NCBI GenBank assembly: GCA_016714795.1
Contig: JADKCA010000009.1
Span: 1 to 40,693 of the forward strand
DNA from: Sphingomonadales bacterium
GTDB lineage: Bacteria > Pseudomonadota > Alphaproteobacteria > Sphingomonadales > Sphingomonadaceae
DNA length: 40,693 nt
Direction of reading: 5' to 3'
A program made the translations under genes and the position numbers. The notes under the pieces are model-generated. The model saw nothing but the letters and a program-made list of their open reading frames with translations, ran no database searches and was not told the DNA's origin. Positions 9,146 through 17,813 of this stretch are shown in pieces (within the stretch, counting starts at the first letter, position 1; every line of letters starts with the position of its first letter).

Positions 9146-10199
9146 CTGAGAGCAATCCTACTGCAAGCCCGTAAAAGTTCGAGCAATTATAGTCGAGGAT
9201 CACACGATAGTTCCCGGTTAGTAAAAATCCGGTTGACTTTGGCCCGTCTGGTTCCAGCAAAGTGGCTAAATCGCTGTCTTTCAAGGACTTGCCTGTCCCC
9301 AAAGGACGTACGCCAAGCGCCTTCCACTCGCCCACACTCTTCCACATGCTATGCCGGCCGAACACGCGGGCGCAGCGCGTGGGCATCTGCCGCGAGACGA
9401 TGGCAGCGCGATCCAGCCCGGCCGGAACGATGACTTCCATCCCCCACTCCATGCCGGGGCGCCAGCCAGAGTTGCGGAAATAATTGGCAATGGATGCCAG
9501 CGCGTCGGCCTCGCTTGCCCAGATGTCGGCCATGCCGTCGCCATCGCCATCACGCGCAAGACGGATATAGACGCTAGGGAGAAATTGCGGATAGCCCATC
9601 GCGCCCGCCCAGCTGCCCTTCAGCTTGTACCGGGGCACGCCGCGATCCATCATCTTGAGCGTGGCAATGAACTCGCCCTCGAACAGCGCGCGGCGACGCC
9701 CTTCCCAAGCCAAGGTGGCGAGCGCTTCGGGCACGTCATAATTGCCGGTAACGCGGCCATAATGGGTTTCATTGCCATAGATGGAGATCATGATCGCTTC
9801 GGGCACGCCCGTCTCGCGCTCCACTTTCTCCAGAAACGGTCGCAATTCGCGATATTTGGCCTGTCCGCCATTGATCCGTGCGGCATCAACATGGCTGCGG
9901 CGATAGGGCGCAAAATCCGGAATGGGCCGGTTGGGGGAGCCATCCGGCTGGTTGCGGTCGAGCGAAATCACGCGCTGATTGGGGATCAGCCCCGGAATGA
10001 CTGCGTTGATCGTCGCCTGCCGCACCCCTTCCGCCTGCGCGCGGCGGATCAGCGTTTGCTTATAGTCTTCGAAGCTGCCCACCGCGTCCACCGCAACCTG
10101 CTGGGCCTGCACCGCATCGGTTGGTCGCAGCGCCAGCCCGCCAACCAGCAAAGACGCGCCAATCAGCGCCACACGAATGGGGGACAGGAACAAACTCAT
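9126..10199 (-). CDS. lytic murein transglycosylase (MltB/SltB family)
   Basis: A GH103-type enzyme that cleaves the MurNAc-GlcNAc bond with formation of 1,6-anhydroMurNAc, in the periplasm. With the start at 10199 the product is 357 aa with an N-terminal hydrophobic export signal (residues about 8-30). The catalytic Glu is in IYGNETHYGR (Glu144). Further family blocks are KLKGSWAGAMGYPQFLPS, RDGDGDGMADIW and NYFRNSGWRPG; it ends with a short peptidoglycan-binding-like tail. A longer in-frame start at 10277 would put about 26 polar residues before the signal, so 10199 is preferred. It appears to be the first gene of the leftward operon. Confidence 0.92.
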   Translation of the reverse strand: MSLFLSPIRVALIGASLLVGGLALRPTDAVQAQQVAVDAVGSFEDYKQTLIRRAQAEGVRQATINAVIPGLIPNQRVISLDRNQPDGSPNRPIPDFAPYRRSHVDAARINGGQAKYRELRPFLEKVERETGVPEAIMISIYGNETHYGRVTGNYDVPEALATLAWEGRRRALFEGEFIATLKMMDRGVPRYKLKGSWAGAMGYPQFLPSVYIRLARDGDGDGMADIWASEADALASIANYFRNSGWRPGMEWGMEVIVPAGLDRAAIVSRQMPTRCARVFGRHSMWKSVGEWKALGVRPLGTGKSLKDSDLATLLEPDGPKSTGFLLTGNYRVILDYNCSNFYGLAVGLLSDAVESQ

Positions 10200-10291
10200 G
10201 CCCCGCCATGCCACAATCCGCCCGCCCGCCCAATCCCCTTCATCGCAAGGCTTGCACGAAAGATCGTTTCCGGCCAAAGGGCGGCGAACAA

Positions 10292-10381
10292 GGACAGGTG
10301 GCCGAGTGGTTTAAGGCAGCGGTCTTGAAAACCGCCGTGGGTGGAAGCTCACCGTGGGTTCGAATCCCACCCTGTCCGCCA
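10292..10381 (+). tRNA. tRNA-Ser (anticodon UGA), CCA encoded
   Basis: GGACAGG at 10292 pairs with CCTGTCC at 10371-10377, followed by discriminator G and an encoded CCA. The anticodon stem GCGGT/ACCGC closes a loop with TGA at 10326-10328. A long variable arm (GTGGGTGGAAGCTCAC) marks a class II tRNA, and GGGTTCGAATCCC forms the T arm. The body is 87 nt without CCA. Confidence 0.97.
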
Positions 10382-10661
10382 AATCCCCTCTTCTCGACGA
10401 ACAGCAACTCTCAGCGAACCACTCGTTGATCGCGGAGTTTCTGCCGGAATTGAGTAGCGTTGCGTCCGCAACAATTTGCAGCTGATTGCCATTGAGCTCA
10501 GCAGATATTCTGACCATTTTCATGGCTGATTTTATGGCCGCTGGTGGCTTGCCAAGCCCGAAGTCTGTCCGTCCCGGGATTGCATGAGGCAATCATGCAC
10601 TGACAATCAGCGCGGACCACGCCGTGACGGCCGGTCACGAACTCTCTAAATTTTACTGAAA

Positions 10662-11351
10662 TCATCCATTCGCAACCGCGCGCAGGCGCTCCAGATCCAG
10701 AAGCTCAATCCGGCCATAGCCGAGCTTGAGCAGGCCATCCCGTTCCAATTTCGAAAGGTGGTGATTCACGGTCTTTCGTGTCACACCAATCATTTCGCCG
10801 AGCAGATCCTGACTGATCCTGACGACCGGAATTTCTGCTGAATCACCGACAGCAGCAGCTGCCAGCAGGCGAGCCACTATGTGCTGGCGAGGCGGAAGCG
10901 AAATGGCGTCTGCGGCCATGCGCAGAACGCTGCGCATATTGGCATAGGTAAAGTCAGCAATGGCGCGCCAGATATCGGCCTGACTTTCGGCCACCCGTTC
11001 AAGAGCGGCTTCCGAAATCTCCAGAAGGACGCATGGTTCCAAACAGACCGCGGTAACCAGGCGCGGACCGCCGCTGAACCGGGTGGCATGTCCAAGAACC
11101 GCGCCAGCCTCTGCAAGGCCGATCATAACCAGACGATCACCGGGTGCAGAACAATAGGTGTGAAGCACGCCTTCCATCACCACATAGAGGCCGCTGCGGT
11201 CATCTCCTTCAGATTGTGCCCATTCCCCAGCGTTGAGGTGGACGAGTCGTCCTTCAGCCAGCAGGCGCTCCGCGAGCTCGATCGGATAGGCTTTCAGCCA
11301 GTTCGCTTGCCGCAGGACACCGAGCGCCAGATTCCAATCACTGATATTCAT
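10662..11351 (-). CDS. Crp/Fnr family transcriptional regulator
   Basis: A 229-residue regulator with an N-terminal cyclic-nucleotide-binding-like beta-roll (about residues 25-140) and a C-terminal winged helix (ISQDLLGEMIGVTRKTVNHHLSKLERDGLL, residues about 175-205). No Cys cluster typical of an FNR iron-sulfur sensor is visible, so the signal is unknown. The start at 11351 (MNISDWNLALG) is preferred over a frame-open extension to 11456, which would run through the divergent promoter region. It is transcribed away from the AtuA-like operon across an 82-bp gap, the classic position for a regulator of its neighbour. Confidence 0.88.
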   Translation of the reverse strand: MNISDWNLALGVLRQANWLKAYPIELAERLLAEGRLVHLNAGEWAQSEGDDRSGLYVVMEGVLHTYCSAPGDRLVMIGLAEAGAVLGHATRFSGGPRLVTAVCLEPCVLLEISEAALERVAESQADIWRAIADFTYANMRSVLRMAADAISLPPRQHIVARLLAAAAVGDSAEIPVVRISQDLLGEMIGVTRKTVNHHLSKLERDGLLKLGYGRIELLDLERLRAVANG

Positions 11352-11362
11352 TGGGAAATTGT

Positions 11363-11399
11363 AACTTGTGTGACAGTTGAGCGCCAGCCGCAATGCTAT
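11363..11399 (+). promoter_or_regulatory. candidate operator and promoter of the AtuA-like operon
   Basis: AACT-TGTGTGAC-AGTT (11363-11378) has 4-bp inverted arms and a TGTGA core resembling half of a Crp-type site. It overlaps a possible -35 GTGACA (11370-11375), with a possible -10 TGCTAT (11394-11399) 18 bp downstream. The elements are weak matches, so this rests mostly on position between regulator and operon. Confidence 0.3.
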
Positions 11400-11433
11400 C
11401 TCCAACCGAACAGGCAAGGGATTTGGGCGGCTT

Positions 11434-13269
11434 ATGACGTCAACATGCGCAAGCAAAATCGTGCGAATTGGTGGAGCGACCGCGTCGTTCTCGGATACAG
11501 CGCTGTCAGTGCCGCAATTGCTGGCAGGCGGTCGCCTCGACTATCTGATTTTCGACTATCTGGCGGAAGGTTCGATGGGACTCTTCGGTCGAATGCAGGC
11601 CGCAGACCCGGCGGCGGGCTATGGAACGGACTTCCTGACGGTTCATGTCGGCCCCCATCTTCGTGAGATTGCCGCGCAAGGCGTGAAGATCGTCGCCAAT
11701 GCGGGCGGCGTAAACCCCGCAGGATTGGCGGCGGCGCTTGAGCAGATGATCGCTGCGTTGGGATTGGCGCTGACGGTGGCGTTTGTCGATGGTGATGATT
11801 TGCGGCACCGGCTGGACGAATTGCAGGCTGCCGGACATCGGGACATGTTCACCGGAGCGCCCTTTCCCGCGACCGTGATCAGCGCCAATGCCTATCTCGG
11901 CGCGTTCCCGATCGCGGCCGCTCTGGCGCAGGGCGCGGACATTGTCGTGACCGGGCGCGTGGTCGACAGCGCCGTGGTGCTGGGGCCGCTGGTGCACGAA
12001 TTTGGCTGGGGTCCGGACGATCTCGATCTGCTGGCGGCTGGCACTTTGGCGGGCCACCTGCTGGAATGCGGCGCGCAGGTGACAGGCGGCACCTTCACCG
12101 ACTGGCGCGACGTCCCGGATTGGGCGAATATCGGCTTCCCGATTGGTGAGTGCCACGCTGATGGCAGCTTGGTCATCACCAAGCCCGAAGGCACGGGCGG
12201 GCTGGTGTCTGTCGGAACAGTGGCCGAGCAGTTGCTTTACGAAGTGAGCGACCCGTCCGACTATATCGTGGCCGATGTGCGCTGCGATTTCAGCCTGGTG
12301 AAGCTGGAGCAGATTGGCCCCAACCGGGTGCGTGTTTCTGGTGCGCGCGGTCGTCCGCCGACACCCAGCTACAAGGTCTGTGTCACGTTCGACGGCGGCT
12401 GGCGCGCCATCGCCTATCAACCGATCATCGGCGAAGATGCGGCGGAAAAGGCGGCGCGACAGGCCGAGGCGCTGTTCGCCCGCGCCCGAATGTTGCTGCG
12501 CACCCGTTCCCTGCCCGATTTTTCGCGCACCGACGTGGTGATGATCGGCGGTGAGGCCAGTTTCGGTGCCCATGGGGTTCAGGCCAAGTCCCGCGAACTC
12601 ATTTGCAAACTCGTGGCTGATCATCCGGATCGTCAGGGGGCAGAGATTTTTGCGCGCGAGCAGTGGGCAGGCATTTCGGGCATGTCGGTTGGCACATCGA
12701 TCAACCTTGCCACACATGTGCTGCCGATGACGGGCGTCTTCCTGTTTCTTCTCGACAAACAGTCCGTGCCCTCCCGCATGACCATCGGGGGCATCGCGCA
12801 GGAGGTGCCGGTGGTGCCGGGCGTACCGGAACCGGAATGCCCGCCCCTCTCTCCGCTGTCAGGCCTTCCCTGCGAAGCCCCGGCGGGACAGGTTTCGGTC
12901 GATCTTGTCCAGTTGGCCTGGGCGCGCAGTGGCGACAAGGGCCATTTGTTCAACCTGGCCATCATAGCGCGCGATCCGGACTATCTGCCCTGTCTGCGCG
13001 CCGCCTTGACCCCAGAGGCAGTCAGCGCATGGTATCGCCATCTGGGCAGCGATGGTCGCCCGCCGCGCGTCGACCGGTACGAGGTGCCTGGTCTTCACGC
13101 GCTCAACTTTGTCCTGCACGACGCGCTGGCCGGCGGGATCAACGCCAGCACGCGCCTTGATCCTGCGGCCAAGGGCATGGCGCAAATGCTTCTGCGCTTC
13201 CCGGTGCCAGTCAGCGCTGAACTGATGGCCAGTTTGCCAAGCTCCGTTCACTGTACAATGGACCAATGA
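11434..13269 (+). CDS. AtuA family protein (DUF1446) with C-terminal AtuA-like domain
   Basis: AtuA is encoded in the acyclic terpene utilisation cluster of Pseudomonas; its biochemical role is unsettled. The first about 450 residues are the acyclic-terpene-utilisation domain: KIVRIGGATASFSD at the N-terminus, FDYLAEGSMGLFGRM, KIVANAGGVNPAGL, GADIVVTGRVVDSA and GGTFTDWRDVPDW. The last about 110 residues (LVQLAWARSGDKGHLFNLAI onward) form the small AtuA-like domain that in other genomes can be a separate gene, so this is the fused form. Start chosen at 11434 (611 aa); an upstream frame-open stretch back to 11377 overlaps the promoter region. First gene of a three-gene operon; COQ4-like starts 1 bp after its stop. 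Confidence 0.88.
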   Translation: MTSTCASKIVRIGGATASFSDTALSVPQLLAGGRLDYLIFDYLAEGSMGLFGRMQAADPAAGYGTDFLTVHVGPHLREIAAQGVKIVANAGGVNPAGLAAALEQMIAALGLALTVAFVDGDDLRHRLDELQAAGHRDMFTGAPFPATVISANAYLGAFPIAAALAQGADIVVTGRVVDSAVVLGPLVHEFGWGPDDLDLLAAGTLAGHLLECGAQVTGGTFTDWRDVPDWANIGFPIGECHADGSLVITKPEGTGGLVSVGTVAEQLLYEVSDPSDYIVADVRCDFSLVKLEQIGPNRVRVSGARGRPPTPSYKVCVTFDGGWRAIAYQPIIGEDAAEKAARQAEALFARARMLLRTRSLPDFSRTDVVMIGGEASFGAHGVQAKSRELICKLVADHPDRQGAEIFAREQWAGISGMSVGTSINLATHVLPMTGVFLFLLDKQSVPSRMTIGGIAQEVPVVPGVPEPECPPLSPLSGLPCEAPAGQVSVDLVQLAWARSGDKGHLFNLAIIARDPDYLPCLRAALTPEAVSAWYRHLGSDGRPPRVDRYEVPGLHALNFVLHDALAGGINASTRLDPAAKGMAQMLLRFPVPVSAELMASLPSSVHCTMDQ

Positions 13270-13270
13270 A

Positions 13271-14077
13271 ATGGCGGATTACTCTTATTTGATGAGTGGT
13301 ATCACCAAGATCGAAACAGACAGCAGTGTTCTGGTGAGTTCGTCCCGGTATCTGAACGACCCCCGGATACGGGATTGGATCGCAACACATTTGCTGCGCC
13401 GCAACGGCCCCGATGTTCCCACACCTTCGGACTCGATCCAGCTTGTCCAGATTCTGCGCGAAGTGCAGGACATTGATCATATCAACGCGCTGTTCGCGCA
13501 GGAACGGCAGATAAATCCGGCTCTCGACGCATGGTTCAGGGAGGGGTTCGTTTCGACCTTTCAGCGCGACGACCTCAAGCATTATGGACCTGACACTGTG
13601 GGCGGCCTGTTTCATGCCCAGCTCACTGGCCTTGACATGCAGATCGACATTGTTCCGCCGTTCACGCCACGCAACGACTTTGAATATTTCCAGCTCCGCG
13701 CCGGGCAGACGCATGATTTCGAACATCTGCTTGGCGGTGGCGGGTTCGATTTCATCGGCGAGCTGGTGCCCTATTATATGCGGCTGACCAACCTGTTCGT
13801 GCATCTGAGCCCGGAACTGGCAGGCGAGCTGTCCGTCTTTTCCATCCTCGGCTCGAGCCGCATTCTGACGCGGGCGGTGCTGCATTACCCGCAGACATGG
13901 CTGACCGTTCAGAATGCGACAGAGCGCGGTGCGCGGGTCGGCAGGGAGTCCGCGCCGATCCATATGATGCGATATGAAGATGTGTTTGGCCTGCCGCTGG
14001 ACGAGGCGCGGGCCGCGCTTGGCATCAGGGGCGCACAACAGGCCGACACAGCGACCGCCTCGGCCCAATGGAGCTAA
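13271..14077 (+). CDS. COQ4-like protein
   Basis: A 268-residue protein with the COQ4 hallmark zinc motif HDxxH-x11-E: His148-Asp149, His152 and Glu164 in QTHDFEHLLGGGGFDFIGE. COQ4 supports ubiquinone ring modification and has been reported to act on the C1 position of the ring; bacterial paralogues in catabolic clusters have no firmly assigned reaction. The N-terminal 100 residues and the alpha-helical remainder look full length. It is sandwiched between the AtuA-like and class II aldolase genes with a 1-bp upstream gap, so it probably belongs to that catabolic or modifying pathway rather than to general ubiquinone synthesis. Confidence 0.82.
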   Translation: MADYSYLMSGITKIETDSSVLVSSSRYLNDPRIRDWIATHLLRRNGPDVPTPSDSIQLVQILREVQDIDHINALFAQERQINPALDAWFREGFVSTFQRDDLKHYGPDTVGGLFHAQLTGLDMQIDIVPPFTPRNDFEYFQLRAGQTHDFEHLLGGGGFDFIGELVPYYMRLTNLFVHLSPELAGELSVFSILGSSRILTRAVLHYPQTWLTVQNATERGARVGRESAPIHMMRYEDVFGLPLDEARAALGIRGAQQADTATASAQWS

Positions 14078-14153
14078 GCCTTTTGGACTGAATTGCATTG
14101 AAAACCCCAGCGATCCGCAGGTCCAGTTCAACGCCATCATCAGGAGATTCATC

Positions 14154-14924
14154 ATGGAAATATCGAACCGACGCATCCCGACACTCGCGGAACTGGCCCC
14201 GCTCCCCGGGCGTCATCCGCTGATCCCCGAATTGACCGCACGTCAGGAGCTCGCCCTGCTGGCAAGAACCCTTCATCGTGAAGGCTATGATGATCATATT
14301 GCCGGGCACATCACGATCGCAGAGCCGGATGGCAGCTTTCTCGTCAACCCGTGGGAACTGGCTTGGGATGAACTGACCGCCAGCGACATCATCCGGGTGG
14401 ATTCGAGTGGCCGGGTGATTGAAGGCGAATGGAATGTCACACCCGCCATCGGCCTGCATCTGGCCGTGCACCGGCGGCGCGACGATCTGAAGGTGGTGAT
14501 CCACAACCACTCGCGCTGGGGATCGGTTTGGTCCGCGTCAGGCCGGATCCCGCCCGTCTATGACCAGACATCGGGCCATGTCGACGAGGATCCGCAACTC
14601 TACGACGAGTATGCCGGCACAGTCGATGGAGCCGCCGAAGCGCAAGCGGCAGCCGATGCACTTGGGCAGGGGAAATGGGCGCTGCTGAAGAACCATGGCG
14701 TATTCATTGTCGCTGGATCCGTCCGTCAGGCCCATCTGCGCGCGGTCACGCTGGAGCATCGCTGTCGGCTCGCCTGGCATGTCGAGGTGCTTGGAGAAGG
14801 CCAACCCATCAGCAATCCCGATAGTCTGCGTGTCGCACAAATGTCTGATCCTTTGGGCATGCCGTTTTTGTGGGAGGCGATGGCCAGGCGGGAGATCCGG
14901 TTGGATCCATCAGTGCTAGATTGA
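14154..14924 (+). CDS. class II aldolase/adducin family protein
   Basis: A 256-residue protein of the fuculose-1-phosphate aldolase/adducin fold. The zinc-site HxH is seen in VVIHNHSRWG and the third His in the C-terminal VTLEHRCRLAW; KNHGVFIVAGSVRQAHLRA is also typical. Members are aldolases, decarboxylases or dehydratases, and the substrate cannot be told from sequence. AGGAGA at 14141-14146 is well placed for the ATG at 14154, deciding against a longer start. Third gene of the AtuA-like operon, with a 76-bp gap after COQ4-like. Confidence 0.88.
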   Translation: MEISNRRIPTLAELAPLPGRHPLIPELTARQELALLARTLHREGYDDHIAGHITIAEPDGSFLVNPWELAWDELTASDIIRVDSSGRVIEGEWNVTPAIGLHLAVHRRRDDLKVVIHNHSRWGSVWSASGRIPPVYDQTSGHVDEDPQLYDEYAGTVDGAAEAQAAADALGQGKWALLKNHGVFIVAGSVRQAHLRAVTLEHRCRLAWHVEVLGEGQPISNPDSLRVAQMSDPLGMPFLWEAMARREIRLDPSVLD

Positions 14925-15389
14925 GGTGAGGAAGGGGTGCGAGTGTCTGACTTTGCAGGTTGGGCCGTTATGCTGCCGTTCCGAACGGTCCAACAGAACC
15001 GAAAAGCGCGAATGGCCCAGCATAGGCCAATCGCATTTGCAAAAATTTCACATCGCTCAAAGACGCAAAGCGAAATCGATGTTCCACGGATATTGCAGGT
15101 CCGGCTGTCAACAAGCAGCTGGACCGCGATTTCTGTTTCTGGCGCATTTGATGACGAAATGAGATATTTGAGCGGAAATCCCCAAATACGTCATCTTGGG
15201 GCGGAACCCGGTCCGCCAAGGCGCCCTGCATCCGGCCAGCCCAGCGGGTTTTGCACCTGCCGTGATGTGCTTGATTTTCCTCGTGACTTCTGGGAAACAA
15301 ATGGCGGTTCCGTCAGCGTTCAGGGGCAGCATCGCGGTGATCAGCATCCAGTCTCCCATGACCCGTATCAAAACGGTGTACCGTCCGAG
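14925..15389. other. intergenic stretch without a supported gene
   Basis: About 465 bp. Open frames run through it, including an N-terminal extension of the next gene, but they lack family-like sequence. A small stem CCCCAA/TTGGGG (15180-15185 with 15196-15201) is visible. I see no tRNA, riboswitch or repeat. Confidence 0.5.
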
Positions 15390-16228
15390 ATGAGGCGGCG
15401 TGCGATCTTTGCGGGGCGTGGCCTTGCTGCTTCGGTCGCGCTTGGCATGGCGCACATCGCGATGGTGCCGCTTGCGGCGCAACAGGCCACGTCTGCAGCG
15501 GAAGCCGGGCCGGGCAGCCAGTTTGATCTGATGTTCTGGCAATCCATCATGAACACGCGCGATCCGGCGCTGTATGAGGCCTATCTGAAGCGGTTTCCCA
15601 ATGGCACGTTTGATGTCATCGCCCGATCACGGCTGGCGGAATTGACCGGCAAGCCGCCTGCCCCTGCGCCTGCACCCCCCGTTTTGGTTGCGCCCGTGGC
15701 TGTTCCACCGGTGCCCGCGCCGCCAGTGCAGAGCGCCGCGCAGGCCGTGCCAGCCGCGTCGGCGGCAGGCGGACGGTTGATCGACAATATGGAGGCGCTG
15801 GGTCAATTGGGGCTCTCTCAATTGCCCGGCCCGGCCGAGATCATTCCCGTCGCGCCACCGGCCAGTGCCAGTGTGTCTATGCTCGAACGGCCAGAACTAC
15901 TGTGGGTCGAAAAACTGACGCTCCCGGCGAATTTTTGCAGCGCAGAAGCGCGGAACCTGTTCGTTCAGAATGTTTACAATCCGCTGCTCGCCAAGGCCTC
16001 GTCCAACAACAAGACGACCGTTGCACATCTCCAACGGCTCCGGGCGGCCTATGACGAGTCGTTCCCAAGACGGGCAATGTTCCCGCGATCAACGCGCTGT
16101 CCAAAGAGAGCAAGGACTATCACGCCACGGCCACCGCTGCCTATGAGGCAGAACAGGCCCTGACGAGCGCGTTTGGATCGATCCTTTCGGTTCCGGTAAG
16201 CGGGACCACATGCAGCGGCGGCGCATGA
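15390..16228 (+). CDS. secreted protein with a FPNGTF-type repeat unit, one-base frame break
   Basis: The start at 15390 gives a signal peptide (MRRRAIFAGRGL... to about PLAAQQATSA). Next comes a unit of the kind WQSI-x-DPALYEAYLKRFPNGTF-x-ARSRLAEL, which I know from caspase-like and other periplasmic proteins of alphaproteobacteria. A Pro/Ala/Val linker (about residues 90-125) and a C-terminal domain beginning LLWVEKLTLPANFCSAEARN follow. Near 16063-16068 one base appears missing: the frame then continues as TGNVPAINALSKESKDYH and ends at a TGA at 16226-16228, which overlaps the next gene as ATGA. Without that correction the frame runs into a basic, non-protein-like tail ending at 16163. Function unknown. 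Confidence 0.65.
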
Positions 16229-16701
16229 CCGCGCTGTCCCGCTGTCTCGCGATGATCGGCGCGGTCCTCGCCGTGCATGGCCCGCTTGCCGCGCAGGGCT
16301 GCGCGCGGCATGATCTGGCAGCGGCGGCCCGCATCGTGGAGTTCAATGCGCTGCTGATGGCGGCGTCTCTGCGGTGCCGCATGATCGGGGTGGACATCAT
16401 GGCCGAATATGACCGGATGCTGGTGGCCCACGCCAAAGGCTTCAAGGCGGCGGACGAGACGCTGATGACCGGCTTTACCGGTGCCACACCCCGCGAAACG
16501 CGCCTCGCTTACGATCGGCACAAGATCGGGCTGAGCAATGTCTATGGCGGCGGAAAGAGCAGCAAGGCCTCCTGCACGCAATTTGCCCGCCTCTCCGCCG
16601 AATTGAGCGAGAGCGACTTGCCCGATCTGCATCGTGTCGCAGGAGCGCTGGTGCCCCGCCCCCGATTGCCCGCAGGGGCCGGATGCCCGACCGCGCCTTA
16701 G
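16225..16701 (+). CDS. small secreted hypothetical protein
   Basis: 158 residues from ATG 16225 (an in-frame ATG at 16210 adds a basic MQRRR that would suit a signal peptide). Signal peptide to about LAAQGC. The mature part has Cys in ASLRCRMIG and SCTQFARLS and the phrase YDRHKIGLSNVYGGG, a pattern I recall from sphingomonad secreted hypotheticals. The overlap with the corrected end of the preceding gene suggests a two-gene operon of envelope proteins. Function unknown. Confidence 0.65.
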   Translation: MTALSRCLAMIGAVLAVHGPLAAQGCARHDLAAAARIVEFNALLMAASLRCRMIGVDIMAEYDRMLVAHAKGFKAADETLMTGFTGATPRETRLAYDRHKIGLSNVYGGGKSSKASCTQFARLSAELSESDLPDLHRVAGALVPRPRLPAGAGCPTAP

Positions 16702-16768
16702 AGCAGGATGACATGATGTTGACGCGCTGACACGAACGGGAAGGCGTCAATCCAAATTCATGTTGCTC
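16701..16768. repeat. long imperfect inverted repeat between convergent genes
   Basis: Arms match in blocks: GAGCA (16701-16705) with TGCTC (16764-16768), a CATGA/TCATG block inside them, and TTGACGC (16719-16725) with GCGTCAA (16744-16750). It fills the whole gap between two convergent genes, and the stop codon of the left gene shares its first base. It could be an extragenic palindrome (REP-like) or a bidirectional terminator. Confidence 0.6.
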
Positions 16769-16772
16769 AAAG

Positions 16773-17813
16773 CTAGATGACACCTTCCAGCCGATAGAAG
16801 CGATTGGCCGTTCCCGCGAACAGATCGGCCTTCTCCGCATCGCTCGCGCCCGCCGCGATGCGTTTGAAGGCGTTCCACAGCGTCGGATAATCCGCACCCC
16901 AGCGATCCACCGGAAAGTTGCTTTCAAACATGCAGCGGTTCGCGCCGAACGCTTCGATGCAGGTTTCGATATAAGGCTTCCATAGCGCCGCCAGTTGCTC
17001 TGACGATGGGCGGATATCTGGCCCCATGCCCGGCAGGCTGGGAAACGGCATACCGAGGCCGCCCAGCTTCATATGGACGTTTGGCAGATCTGCCAGCGCA
17101 CGAATGGCCTTCGCCCAGCCTGCAAACCGTTCCTGCTGCTTGCCGGCATAGACGCCCAGCCCCAATGGCGTACCGACATGATCGACCACCATCGGAACAT
17201 CGGGGAAGGCGCGCGCCAGGCCGACCAATTCAGGCAGCTGCGGTTCCACCACCCATAGATCAAGCGAGAGGTTACGCGCCGCGAAATGCCCGACCGCCGC
17301 GCGCACCTGCGCATCGCTGCACAGGCCGGGTGCCGCATGGCCAAGCGGGCCGAGAACGGCAGGATCGGGATCATGCGCCATCATGTGGCGGATGCCGCGG
17401 AACCGGCCATTGCCCGCTGCGATATGCGCATCGAGCACGGCGGCCACCGCATCGCCCAGCCCCAGATCGGCATGGCCGACAATGCCCGCACACGCTTTGG
17501 TGCTGCCATAGACGCCGCTCGCCGCCATGGCGGCCACGCCATTGACGAATTCGGTCTCTCCCACCGGCTTCATCGCATCCGGCCCGTCCGCACGGTAGAA
17601 CGCTCCGCACTGGACGAAGACCGTGCCCACGACATTATGCCCGCTGCCTGTATCCGCCAGCAGCTCTTCAAGCATGTAGCGCGGAGACTGGCGCAGGATC
17701 GCGTCGAACGGGTGCGTCTGCGGCGGCAGATGCGGCACGCGCGCGCTCCAGTCCCACAGATGATGATGCGGATCGATGATCGGCAGTTCGGGGTGCAGAA
17801 TGGTCTCGGTCAT
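16773..17813 (-). CDS. amidohydrolase-superfamily protein (COG3618-like metal-dependent hydrolase)
   Basis: A 346-residue TIM-barrel hydrolase. The N-terminal metal motif is IIDPHHHLWDW. Later blocks include FRGIRHMMAHDP, VVDHVGTPLG, VHMKLGGLGMPFP and the C-terminal CMFESNFPVDRWGADYPTLWNAF, as in lactonase/2-pyrone-type hydrolases. Such enzymes hydrolyse lactones or decarboxylate aromatic acids; the substrate is undetermined. The start at 17813 (MTETILHPELP) is chosen because its ATG overlaps the acyl-CoA synthetase TGA as ATGA. With the upstream ligase it probably serves one catabolic route. Confidence 0.87.
   Translation of the reverse strand: MTETILHPELPIIDPHHHLWDWSARVPHLPPQTHPFDAILRQSPRYMLEELLADTGSGHNVVGTVFVQCGAFYRADGPDAMKPVGETEFVNGVAAMAASGVYGSTKACAGIVGHADLGLGDAVAAVLDAHIAAGNGRFRGIRHMMAHDPDPAVLGPLGHAAPGLCSDAQVRAAVGHFAARNLSLDLWVVEPQLPELVGLARAFPDVPMVVDHVGTPLGLGVYAGKQQERFAGWAKAIRALADLPNVHMKLGGLGMPFPSLPGMGPDIRPSSEQLAALWKPYIETCIEAFGANRCMFESNFPVDRWGADYPTLWNAFKRIAAGASDAEKADLFAGTANRFYRLEGVI

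Noticed and set aside
10311..10592. Minus-strand 93-codon frame ending in GFEPTVSFHPRRFSRPLP
   Set aside because: It is the well-known false frame read antisense through tRNA-Ser; the recognisable phrase is encoded by the tRNA itself.
14937..15389. Long N-terminal extension of the secreted protein gene
   Set aside because: A signal peptide begins at 15390; the upstream frame has no coherent protein features.
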